NCBI GenBank assembly: GCA_031379365.1
Contig: JANNFB010000044.1
Span: 1-14,546 of the forward strand
Origin: CADEEN01 sp031379365
GTDB lineage: Bacteria > Pseudomonadota > Gammaproteobacteria > Burkholderiales > Burkholderiaceae_C
Length of the DNA stretch: 14,546 bases
Reading direction: 5' to 3'
Part shown: in pieces, positions 6,313 through 12,602 of the stretch
Numbering within the stretch: the first letter of the stretch is position 1
How the letters are laid out: every line of letters begins with the position of its first letter
Notes under the pieces: generated by a model
Told to the model about the DNA's origin: nothing
What the model saw: the letters and a program-made list of their open reading frames with translations, nothing else
The model's database searches: none
Position numbers and translations under genes: made by a program

Positions 6313-6332
6313 CAGTTCGATCGGCCGAACTG
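6313..6332. repeat. Perfect 7-bp inverted repeat
   Basis: CAGTTCG (6313-6319) and CGAACTG (6326-6332) flank ATCGGC. It lies in the spacer between the CoA-transferase remnant and the HxlR gene, next to CTGCCGACCCTTAAGCG, a word of the kind seen in the other hairpin-rich spacers. Confidence 0.45.
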
Positions 6333-6402
6333 GCGCTGCCGACCCTTAAGCGACACTCACTGCCATTGAATTGCCGGGCTGCCTTGCGGGCGCGCCCTGG
6401 CG

Positions 6403-7110
6403 TCAGAGACTGCCCCCTACGGACATCTGTCGTGCAGCGTGGCGCGTCGACGCGAATGCGCTCGTTCCCAGCCAGCGCCATAGGTCTTGTGCCGCGCGGT
6501 CCGCCCCGTCAACCCGGATCTCGCGCGATCGAAGAGCCTGCTCAGGCGTGCGGTCACCCGCCCACACCGCGGTCAATGCGCGCACGGAAGCGTCCACCAC
6601 GAGCGTCAGTTCGCGCCCCGGGTCGTCGCGGCACAGGTCGGCCACGCCGTCCTCGACGACGAGCCACCAGGCGCGCTCGCCAGCTCGAGCGTCGCGGAAC
6701 TGAAAGTGGATGACCACGGGCGTCGACGGGAACTCGGGGATGCATGCAAATCGGCGTACATCCCACATCAGCAAGCCGGCATCGAGTTCTTCGTCGCGCA
6801 GGCGGCTGCCGATCCACCGCGCGCCCCAATGGCCCAGCGCCATGACGATGGGTCGAAGGTCCTCGCCCGCCCCGGTGAGGCTGTATTCCCAGACCTTGCC
6901 GACGGCATCGCGGCGCACGACACCGAACTCCTCAAGCCGGCGCAGCCGCTGCGCCAGCAGGCTGGTGGACATTCGCGGTACACCGCGATGCAGGTCGTTG
7001 AAGCGCTTGCTGCCGCACAGCAACTCGCGCACGACCAGCGGCGTCCATCGCTCGCACAACACCTCTGCGCCCCTGGCGACGGTGCAGAACTGGCCGTAGG
7101 TGTTTTTCAT
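6403..7110 (-). CDS. HxlR-family regulator with C-terminal SCP2-like domain
   Basis: A 235-residue regulator. Residues 1-95 form the HxlR winged helix: an N-terminal Cys (C9), CERWTPLVVRELL (19-31), MSTSLLAQRLRRLEEFGVV (47-65) and the wing VWEYSLTGAGEDL. The C-terminal half (about 118-225) resembles the sterol-carrier-type domain attached to many HxlR proteins of actinobacteria and Burkholderiales, with VIHFQFRDAR, WWLVVEDG and an alpha-beta pattern; it may bind a hydrophobic ligand. The start ATG has GGAG 11 bases upstream. The gene is divergent from the nitrilase gene with 104 bases between them, so it probably controls that gene and itself. The ligand is unknown. Confidence 0.9.
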   Translation of the reverse strand: MKNTYGQFCTVARGAEVLCERWTPLVVRELLCGSKRFNDLHRGVPRMSTSLLAQRLRRLEEFGVVRRDAVGKVWEYSLTGAGEDLRPIVMALGHWGARWIGSRLRDEELDAGLLMWDVRRFACIPEFPSTPVVIHFQFRDARAGERAWWLVVEDGVADLCRDDPGRELTLVVDASVRALTAVWAGDRTPEQALRSREIRVDGADRAAQDLWRWLGTSAFASTRHAARQMSVGGSL

Positions 7111-7140
7111 CGCATCGTCTCCGCAGCGCCAATGCTTCAG

Positions 7141-7168
7141 ATTCTGGACTGGTCTGGTCGTTTGGCAA
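7141..7168 (-). promoter_or_regulatory. Candidate promoter of the HxlR gene
   Basis: Read on the minus strand, TTGCCA (7168-7163) and CAGAAT (7146-7141) are 16 bases apart. They match the sigma-70 boxes at 5 and 4 of 6 positions. Transcription would start about 25 bases before the ATG. Confidence 0.4.
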
Positions 7169-7214
7169 CGCGCATGCTCCGAATTTCGGGCAACCCTTGC
7201 CCTGGAAGGACACC

Positions 7215-8156
7215 ATGACGATGATCGCCATCATTCAGCGCCCGCCGGTCTTGCTCGACCGTGTCGCCTCCCTCGAGAAGGCTGTGCAATGGGTCGCCGA
7301 AGCCGCTGCGACAGGCGCGACCCTGATCGTCTTTCCCGAGTCTTTCATCCCGGGTTACCCGTCCTGGATATGGCGGCTCGCGCCAGGAAGGGATGGCGCT
7401 GTCATCGGGCAATTGCACGCACGCCTGCTCGCCAACGCCGTGGACGTCGGTGCCGGTGACCTGACTGAGCTGTGCGAGGCCGCGCACGCCCACAAAGTGA
7501 CGATCGTCTGCGGCATCAACGAACAGAATCGGGAACGTGGCGGCGGGACGCTCTACAACAGCGTCGTCGTTATCGGCCCCGACGGCAAGCTACTCAACCG
7601 GCACCGCAAGTTGATGCCGACCAACCCGGAACGCATGGTTCATGGGTTGGGCGATGCGTCGGGATTGCGCGTCGTCGACACCCCTGCCGGCCGCGTCGGC
7701 TGCCTCATCTGCTGGGAGAACTACATGCCGCTGGCGCGCTACGCGCTCTACGCCCAGGGCGTGGAGATCTACGTCGCGCCCACCTACGACAGTGGCGACG
7801 GCTGGCTCGCCACGATGCGCCATATCGCCCTCGAAGGCCGCTGCTGGGTGGTCGGCAGCGGCACCGCCCTGCAGGCCAGTGACATTGCGCAAGACTTTCC
7901 GGCCCGCGCAGCGCTGTTCCCCAATCCAGAGGAATGGATCAATGACGGTGACTCGGTGGTGATCGATCCGACGGGCAAGGTCGTCGCAGGTCCGTTGCGC
8001 CGCGAGGCCGGCGTTCTGTATGCAGAGGTCGACGTTGCGCGCGTCGCGCCGGCGCGACGCACGCTCGACGTCGCCGGTCACTACGCACGCACGGACATCT
8101 TCGAGCTTCAGGTAAACCGAGCGCCCCTGACGCCCGTGCGCTTTGAGGACGGGTAA
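7215..8156 (+). CDS. Nitrilase-superfamily carbon-nitrogen hydrolase, probable nitrilase
   Basis: A 313-residue cytoplasmic enzyme of the nitrilase branch, which converts nitriles to carboxylic acids and ammonia. The catalytic triad is complete: E42 in VFPESFIPGYP, K132 in NRHRKLMPT and C166 in CLICWENYMP. The CWEN context and the HRKLMPT motif are those of true nitrilases rather than amidases. Length agrees with the family (300-350). The start is ATG 7215, with GGAAGGA just before it; ATG 7221 would give a better spacing and is an alternative. The regulator encoded divergently next to it is the likely control. The substrate (aliphatic, aromatic or cyanide-like) cannot be told from sequence by eye. 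Confidence 0.92.
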   Translation: MTMIAIIQRPPVLLDRVASLEKAVQWVAEAAATGATLIVFPESFIPGYPSWIWRLAPGRDGAVIGQLHARLLANAVDVGAGDLTELCEAAHAHKVTIVCGINEQNRERGGGTLYNSVVVIGPDGKLLNRHRKLMPTNPERMVHGLGDASGLRVVDTPAGRVGCLICWENYMPLARYALYAQGVEIYVAPTYDSGDGWLATMRHIALEGRCWVVGSGTALQASDIAQDFPARAALFPNPEEWINDGDSVVIDPTGKVVAGPLRREAGVLYAEVDVARVAPARRTLDVAGHYARTDIFELQVNRAPLTPVRFEDG

Positions 8157-8225
8157 ACGCCGCTCGCCACGCGACGATAATTTTCAGGCCGCACGAACGC
8201 CGCGGGTCGTCAATGACGGCGCCTG

Positions 8226-8242
8226 GCCGGCTGCCGGCAGCC
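8226..8242 (+). repeat. 17-bp direct repeat, copy 1
   Basis: GCCGGCTGCCGGCAGCC; a second copy with one mismatch lies 104 bases downstream. Each copy is itself partly palindromic (CTGCCGGCAG core). Confidence 0.5.
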
Positions 8243-8329
8243 TTGAACAGCCGGTATCGGGCGACACAACCTAGTTGTCAGCCATCTGGCCGCGAGATCG
8301 CACATACGACCGACGCCGCTCGACCCGTT

Positions 8330-8346
8330 GCCGGCGGCCGGCAGCC
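8330..8346 (+). repeat. 17-bp direct repeat, copy 2
   Basis: GCCGGCGGCCGGCAGCC differs from copy 1 only at position 7 (G for T). Confidence 0.5.
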
Positions 8347-8584
8347 CAGACTGCTTGGTCGATAGTAGGCACTCGGCATCTCGAAGCCGCTGCGTTGCCT
8401 TCCAAGCATGGATGCGCCGGTCAGCAGCCGTGTCGGTCGCACTCAATTCGCATCGGGGCCGGCACAGCGATGCAGTGGCTGGCCTTCGGTGCGACAAGGC
8501 GTGTTCGTCTGACATCGGAAGTGAATGCGGGCGAGCTTTCGTCACGCGGCGCCCCTCGCTTAGGGCGGCGATCAATAGACCGCG

Positions 8585-8770
8585 ATGACGTCAGCTGTCG
8601 AGCTGCGCAACACGGTCCTATTCCAGCTCACCGCTGCGCTCGCCTTCACGGGTTTCATTGGCGCAGACCTGATGCGCAGGGCGTCGGGTTGGACGGCTGG
8701 CCTGACGACCTTTTTCGTCTGTTGGCTCGGCTTCGAGATCTATTGCTTGTTGACGCCGATCCTCTTTTGA
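8585..8770 (+). CDS. Possible small two-helix membrane protein
   Basis: A 61-residue frame with two hydrophobic segments, VLFQLTAALAFTGFIG (11-26) and a longer one from about 38 to the end (TTFFVCWLGFEIYCLLTPIL). A charged DLMRR turn lies between them, as expected for a small inner-membrane hairpin protein. I do not recognise the family. The ribosome binding site is weak: the nearest purine run, AGGGCGG, lies too far upstream. The gene is flanked by repeat-bearing spacers. It may be real because two clean transmembrane segments rarely arise by chance in DNA this GC-rich, but no partner supports it. Confidence 0.4.
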   Translation: MTSAVELRNTVLFQLTAALAFTGFIGADLMRRASGWTAGLTTFFVCWLGFEIYCLLTPILF

Positions 8771-8798
8771 CCCGCGGTGCCGACGATCGTCTTACCCT

Positions 8799-8814
8799 GC
8801 TGACCGCTGTGCGG
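8799..8814 (+). repeat. Dispersed hairpin word, copy A
   Basis: GCTGACCGCTGTGCGG, followed by T, includes the small dyad ACCGC-TGT-GCGGT. A copy at 12025-12040 matches 15 of 16 bases. Confidence 0.5.
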
Positions 8815-8995
8815 TTTGAACATCTGAGCGCAAAGGTCACCAGCCTGCTTGGTCAGTCGGGCATTGGCCGACTCAACTGATCAGGGTCACCTCAGCGTCG
8901 GCGCACACAGGCGACCACGGCAACGTGGCTCCTGGGCAGAAGCTGGGAGCCAGCGGTTTGCGGTGATCCCGCACGCACCACGCGCGGTCTGCGGG

Positions 8996-9014
8996 GCGGC
9001 GTCACGGGCGCCGC
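8996..9014 (-). terminator. Hairpin after the LysR gene
   Basis: GCGGCG (8996-9001) and CGCCGC (9009-9014) are a perfect 6-bp stem with a 7-base loop, 15 bases beyond the minus-strand LysR stop codon. Without a T-run, its role as terminator rests on position. Confidence 0.35.
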
Positions 9015-9029
9015 ATGGGGGTTGTGCTC

Positions 9030-9944
9030 TCAGCCGCTTGTCGGGCCAGCCACCGCCCCAGGAATTGCCTCGGCAAGAAAGTCGTACACCCGCCGCACCA
9101 GCCGGTTGCTGCGAATCTCTCGGTGCACCGCCAGCCAGCAGGGCAGTGGCGGAATTTGCAGTTGCGGCAGCAGCACCTGCACGCCAGGCCAGTGGTCGAT
9201 GTTGTAGCGCGCCACGAAGCCGATGCCTGCACCAGCGGCGACGAGCCGGCCATAGGCCACCTGGTCGTCGGTGCGCAGCGCGAAGCGCTCGCGTGCCAGC
9301 ACCAGGCCCATGCCAGCGAATCCGCGCACGATGGTCTCGTCGCGGTCGTAGCCGATCAGGCGGTGGCCGAGCAGGTCTTCGGGCCGGCGCGGCGTGCCGG
9401 CGCGCGCCAGGTAGCTCTCGTGCGCGGCGGCGACGATGGGGATGTCCGCCAGCTTGCGCGCCACCAGTGAGCCCTGCTGTGGCCGCACCATGCGCACTGC
9501 GATGTCGGCTTCGCGGCGCAGCAGGTTGGTGAGCTGGTTCGATGCCACCAGCTCGACGTCGATGCCGGGCTCGGCCTGCTGCAGCTGTGCCAGCAGCGGC
9601 GGCAGCATCCAGGTGGCGGCCACCTGGCTGGTGGTGACACGCACGGTGCCCGTGGTCGCGTCGCGGCTCTTGGCCAGGCTGCGGGCGAGCGCGCCGGCGC
9701 CGTCCTGCATCTGCCGCGCGGCATCGGCGATGGCCAACGCCGCGGCGGTGGGCGTGACGCCACGGCCGGTGCGCTCGAACAGCGGCACGCCGAGCTGCGC
9801 CTCGAGTTCGGCGATGTGCCGCGACAGCGTGGGCTGCTGCGCCTGCAGGCGGCGTGCGGCGCCCATCAGGCTGCCGGCGTCGAGTACCGCCAGGAAGCTC
9901 TTGGCCAGCGACCAGTCGAAACTTTCGAGGTTTTTTTCAGCCAT
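9030..9944 (-). CDS. LysR-family transcriptional regulator
   Basis: A 304-residue LysR-type regulator of normal family length. The N-terminal winged helix-turn-helix is clear (FLAVLDAGSLMGAARRLQAQ, then QPTLSRHIAELEAQLGVPLF). The linker helix follows, then a periplasmic-binding-like effector domain (about 90-295) with VRVTTSQVAATWMLPPLLAQ, ADIAVRMV and the end of the regulatory fold, AAGAGIGFVARYN. ATG 9942-9944 is the natural start for the domain. It has no Shine-Dalgarno sequence, and a candidate promoter lies so close that the message may be leaderless. It is divergent from the SDR gene and is the likely regulator of the SDR-DUF4386 pair. Confidence 0.92.
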   Translation of the reverse strand: MAEKNLESFDWSLAKSFLAVLDAGSLMGAARRLQAQQPTLSRHIAELEAQLGVPLFERTGRGVTPTAAALAIADAARQMQDGAGALARSLAKSRDATTGTVRVTTSQVAATWMLPPLLAQLQQAEPGIDVELVASNQLTNLLRREADIAVRMVRPQQGSLVARKLADIPIVAAAHESYLARAGTPRRPEDLLGHRLIGYDRDETIVRGFAGMGLVLARERFALRTDDQVAYGRLVAAGAGIGFVARYNIDHWPGVQVLLPQLQIPPLPCWLAVHREIRSNRLVRRVYDFLAEAIPGAVAGPTSG

Positions 9945-9951
9945 GCAAAAG

Positions 9952-9979
9952 TGTATATCTGGCTTGCCGGCTGCGGCAA
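9952..9979 (-). promoter_or_regulatory. Candidate promoter of the LysR gene
   Basis: On the minus strand TTGCCG (9979-9974), 16 bases, then TATACA (9957-9952). Only 7 bases separate the second box from the ATG, so transcription would begin at or next to the start codon. This agrees with the missing ribosome binding site. Confidence 0.45.
9964..9979. promoter_or_regulatory. Dyad TTGCCG-GCTG-CGGCAA between LysR and SDR genes
   Basis: A perfect 6-bp inverted repeat with a 4-base centre lies in the 98-base divergent region. It contains the proposed minus 35 box of lysR and a possible one for the SDR gene. It is a candidate binding site for the LysR protein, although it does not fit the strict T-N11-A rule. 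Confidence 0.45.
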
Positions 9980-10042
9980 TTGTCGAATACCTCTGAGGCG
10001 TCCAGACTTGCATTCATCGATCCCCGACACCGGAGAACCCCC

Positions 10043-11038
10043 TTGAACACCTCGCAACGCCCCACCGTCCTCATCCTCGGCGCCAACGGCCGGCTCGGCC
10101 TGGCCGCCGCGCAGGCTTTCGACGCCGCTGGCTGGCAAGTTCTGGCGCAGGTGCGGCGCGACGCCGCGGCCGGCATGCCTGCTGGCGTGCGGCTGGTGCA
10201 AGCCCCGCTGAGCGAGCCTGAGGTCCTGACCGCGCAGGCCGCTGGCGCGCAGGTGGTGGTCTACGCGCTGAACCCGGTCTACACCCGCTGGGCGCAGGAG
10301 GCGATGCCGATGGCCATCGCCGGCATGGACCTGGCGCAGCGCCTGGGAGCGCGCTTCATGCTGCCGGGCAACGTCTACAACTTCGGCACGCAGATGCCGG
10401 CGCTGCTGCGCGAAGATACGCCGCAGCGTGCCGACACGCGCAAGGGCCGCATCCGCGTGGCCATCGAAGTCGAGATGGCGCGACGCTGTGCGGCCGGCAC
10501 TCTGCGCGCCACCGTGCTGCGCGCGGGCGATTTCTTCGGCGGCGGTGCCGGCAGCTGGTTCGACCTGGTCATCGCCAGGTCGGTGGCCAGGGGCAAGCTG
10601 GCCTACCCGGGCCCCCTGGACGTGCCGCATGCCTGGGCTTACCTGCCCGACTTGGCCCGAGCGTTCGTCACCGCCGCACAGGCGCACGGCCTGCCGGCTT
10701 TCGCCAACCTGCACTTCGCGGGCCATACGCTCAGCGGCGCTCAGCTGCTCGCCGGCATCGAACACGCCGCGGCCGGGCTCGGCCTGGCCCCGACCGGCGC
10801 CTTCAGGCATGGCGGCATGCCTTGGGGTGTGATTCGCCTGGGCGGACTGGTGGTGCCGATGTGGCGCGAGCTGGCCGAGATGGCCTACCTGTGGACCGTG
10901 CCGCATGCCCTGGCCGGCAGCACGCCGGAGATCCTGGCTTTGCCTGCAGCCACCCCGATCGACCTGGCGCTGCGCGCTGCACTCGTTGCGCTGCAGCCGG
11001 CGGCGCACGTGGTGCCGGTCGGCGCTGCCGCCCGCTGA
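10043..11038 (+). CDS. NAD(P)-binding atypical/extended SDR-family protein
   Basis: A 331-residue Rossmann-fold protein from a TTG start preceded by GGAG (10032-10035). The frame is open upstream, but that part runs through the divergent promoter and into lysR, so the TTG is preferred. The dinucleotide motif is GANGRLG (13-19), and two arginines at 38-39 after the second strand suggest NADP(H). Later landmarks are YALNPVYTRW (74-83) and PGNVYNFG (108-115). The usual Tyr-xxx-Lys catalytic pair is not evident, so it may be an atypical SDR that reduces or merely senses a dinucleotide. It heads a two-gene unit with the DUF4386 membrane protein. Confidence 0.88.
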   Translation: MNTSQRPTVLILGANGRLGLAAAQAFDAAGWQVLAQVRRDAAAGMPAGVRLVQAPLSEPEVLTAQAAGAQVVVYALNPVYTRWAQEAMPMAIAGMDLAQRLGARFMLPGNVYNFGTQMPALLREDTPQRADTRKGRIRVAIEVEMARRCAAGTLRATVLRAGDFFGGGAGSWFDLVIARSVARGKLAYPGPLDVPHAWAYLPDLARAFVTAAQAHGLPAFANLHFAGHTLSGAQLLAGIEHAAAGLGLAPTGAFRHGGMPWGVIRLGGLVVPMWRELAEMAYLWTVPHALAGSTPEILALPAATPIDLALRAALVALQPAAHVVPVGAAAR

Positions 11039-11110
11039 GCCACCCCGCCCGTACTGCTCACCCTGCACCCCATCCCTTCAACCCCTCGTCAACGCAACCG
11101 GAGTCCAGCC

Positions 11111-11842
11111 ATGAACACCCTCGTACATGCGGCCGAGCGCCGCCCTCTCGACACCTCCACCCCCACCGACGGCGCCACGCGCGGCCTGGGCGCGCTGCTC
11201 ATCGCCGATGCGCTGCTGTCGTTCGCCCCGGTGGCGATCCTGGGCGCAGCCATCGGCTGGCCCGCCTCGCTGGGCAAGCCCGCGGCCGAGCAGCTCACCG
11301 CGATCCACGCCAACGCCGGCATGGTCGCGCTGGGCTATGGCGTGTACCTGCTGTACTCGATCCTTGTTGCACCGGTGATGATCGGCCTGGCCGCCAAGGT
11401 GTTCGGCGGCCTGCAGCGGCCGGTGGCGGCCACCGTAGCGGCCTTCGGCGCGCTCTCCGCGCTGGCACGCGCCATCGGCATCCTGCGCTGGCTGACGGTG
11501 ATGCCTGCGCTGGCCACCGCGCACGCGGCCGCCGACCCGGCCACTCGCGGCCAGATCGAACTCGTCTTCACTGCAGTGACGCGTTACGGCGGCGGCATCG
11601 GTGAAGTGCTGGGCGTGGCCCTGTTCATGGCGCTTGCCCTGGGCACGCTGTGCGTGGCTGCGCTGAGCAGCGGCGGCATGCCGCGCTGGCTGGCGGGCCT
11701 GGGCCTGGCGAGCACGGTCTTGCTCGTTGGCCTCCTGCTGCCGGCGTTCGGCGCGGTGGACGTCGTCCCCGTGGCGGCCGCGGTGAGCGTGCTGTCGGTG
11801 TGGATGCTGGCCGCCGGGGTCTGGGCGCTGCGTCGGGGTTGA
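11111..11842 (+). CDS. DUF4386-like integral membrane protein
   Basis: A 243-residue protein starting at the ATG behind GGAG (11100-11103), 72 bases after the SDR gene on the same strand. It has about six hydrophobic segments: near 27-50, 70-95, 105-125, 168-190, 195-213 and 215-238. The first two are separated by a loop with HANAGMVALGYGVYLLY, and the pattern is that of the DUF4386 family, whose function is unknown. Placement after the SDR gene and under a divergent LysR regulator suggests a joint role, perhaps in a membrane-linked stress or redox response, but the sequence shows no more than that. The family name is by general resemblance. Confidence 0.75.
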   Translation: MNTLVHAAERRPLDTSTPTDGATRGLGALLIADALLSFAPVAILGAAIGWPASLGKPAAEQLTAIHANAGMVALGYGVYLLYSILVAPVMIGLAAKVFGGLQRPVAATVAAFGALSALARAIGILRWLTVMPALATAHAAADPATRGQIELVFTAVTRYGGGIGEVLGVALFMALALGTLCVAALSSGGMPRWLAGLGLASTVLLVGLLLPAFGAVDVVPVAAAVSVLSVWMLAAGVWALRRG

Positions 11843-12024
11843 TCCGGCGGCGGGCCCAGCAGGAGACGCTTGCGCGGCGTCGTGCGGCCAGCCTCCGACC
11901 GTGACCTTGTCCCCGAAAAACGTACTCCACAGCTGAAGCTGAAAGTGCATTCATGGAGAGTACAAAATGAGCAAGAGAGACGAAGTGAGACACATGGCGC
12001 GGTACACGCTGGAATTCGACGCTC

Positions 12025-12040
12025 GCTGACCGCTTTGCGG
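12025..12040 (+). repeat. Dispersed hairpin word, copy B
   Basis: GCTGACCGCTTTGCGG, followed by T, contains ACCGC-TTT-GCGGT. It matches 8799-8814 at 15 of 16 bases; the single difference is in the loop. Confidence 0.5.
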
Positions 12041-12147
12041 TGGTCTAACCAGCGGGCCGAAGACCGCATGCCAACCCACTGCTGTCTTTCGCGTCGACGA
12101 GTTGGGTGTCAGCAATGTCAACGAGAGCGGCGGGTCACCGTCGGGCA

Positions 12148-12166
12148 GGTTCGGTGCGGTCGAACC
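12148..12166. repeat. Perfect 6-bp inverted repeat
   Basis: GGTTCG (12148-12153) and CGAACC (12161-12166) flank GTGCGGT. It is one of a series of hairpins in this spacer. Confidence 0.45.
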
Positions 12167-12218
12167 ACAAGAGTCAGGCGCCGGTCAGCCGTCGCTCCTG
12201 TGGGCTGGCGATCGACCT

Positions 12219-12237
12219 AAACCTGCCCGTCAGGTTT
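12219..12237. terminator. Candidate bidirectional terminator
   Basis: AAACCTG (12219-12225) and CAGGTTT (12231-12237) form a perfect 7-bp stem around a 5-base loop, with three T on either strand at the stem end. It sits between the converging DUF4386 gene and the DUF3563/MBL genes, where a two-way terminator would be useful. The T-run is short. Confidence 0.4.
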
Positions 12238-12417
12238 CTCCGAAGCTGCCCGTCGCCCGGACCGACCTCTTTCAGTTTCTGTGTCCGCGAAGCAGCCACT
12301 CGTGACCACCAGCACCCGGCCGTAACCGGCCCGTGGTGATCCGCTCTGAATTTCCCTTGCTGGCCCGCCTCGGATGACTGGTTTACGGTAGCCAACTTGA
12401 AGCCCCGCATTTGGCCA

Positions 12418-12558
12418 TCAGGGGCGTGCTCGCTCGAGGGCTTGCTGTCGAACCTGGAGGTCGTACGCAGCGACCGCCTGCGCGAGGTAATGCTCCTCGG
12501 CACTGACAGGCCGAAGTCGGTGAAACAGACTCGCGAGGATCCGCAAAATGTTCTTCAT
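12418..12558 (-). CDS. DUF3563-family small protein
   Basis: A 46-residue protein, MKNILRILASLFHRLRPVSA, followed by EEHYLAQAVAAYDLQVR and an Arg/Glu-rich end. The core AEEHYLAQA...YDL matches the EEaYLAqA.DlyDLE pattern of DUF3563, tiny proteins common in Burkholderiales with no known function. Both the length and the amphipathic N-terminal helix fit. The chosen ATG at 12556-12558 has a weak ribosome binding site. Another possibility is the GTG at 12604-12606, which overlaps the TGA of the upstream hydrolase gene as GTGA and would add 16 residues. Either way it follows that gene closely and may be cotranscribed with it. Confidence 0.65.
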   Translation of the reverse strand: MKNILRILASLFHRLRPVSAEEHYLAQAVAAYDLQVRQQALERARP

Positions 12559-12602
12559 GGGGCTTCGCATGAGAGATCGGACCGCCGTCTGGCTGCGCGA
12601 GT

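Larger units (their letters stand above)
8157..8584. other. 428-base spacer with repeats, no clear gene
   Basis: I see no protein-coding signature. The stretch holds a 17-bp direct repeat in two copies (8226-8242 and 8330-8346), a short dyad ACAAC-CTA-GTTGT (8266-8278) and a GGCCTTCGGTGCGAC word near 8478. The nitrilase terminator should lie at its left end, but no stem with a T-run is apparent. Confidence 0.45.
8771..9029. other. Spacer with a shared hairpin word
   Basis: These 259 bases hold GCTGACCGCTGTGCGG at 8799-8814, which recurs at 12025-12040 with one mismatch, and a hairpin at 8996-9014 behind the LysR gene. No gene is seen. Confidence 0.45.
11843..12417. other. 575-base hairpin-rich spacer without a clear gene
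   Basis: Several perfect short inverted repeats lie here: 12148-12166, 12219-12237 and the shared word at 12025-12040. GTACTC (11922-11927) and GAGTAC (11958-11963) flank a possible 20-codon frame at 11967-12029 that has a fair ribosome binding site but no family. I see no larger gene on either strand. Confidence 0.5.

Noticed and set aside
9866..11068. A 400-codon open frame on the minus strand across the SDR gene
   Set aside because: It is rich in His, Gln and Arg without a known motif, and runs through the divergent promoter; the plus strand carries the Rossmann motif.
11078..11950. A 290-codon minus-strand open frame across the DUF4386 gene
   Set aside because: It is Gln/His/Arg-rich low-complexity sequence, antisense to a protein with clean membrane segments.
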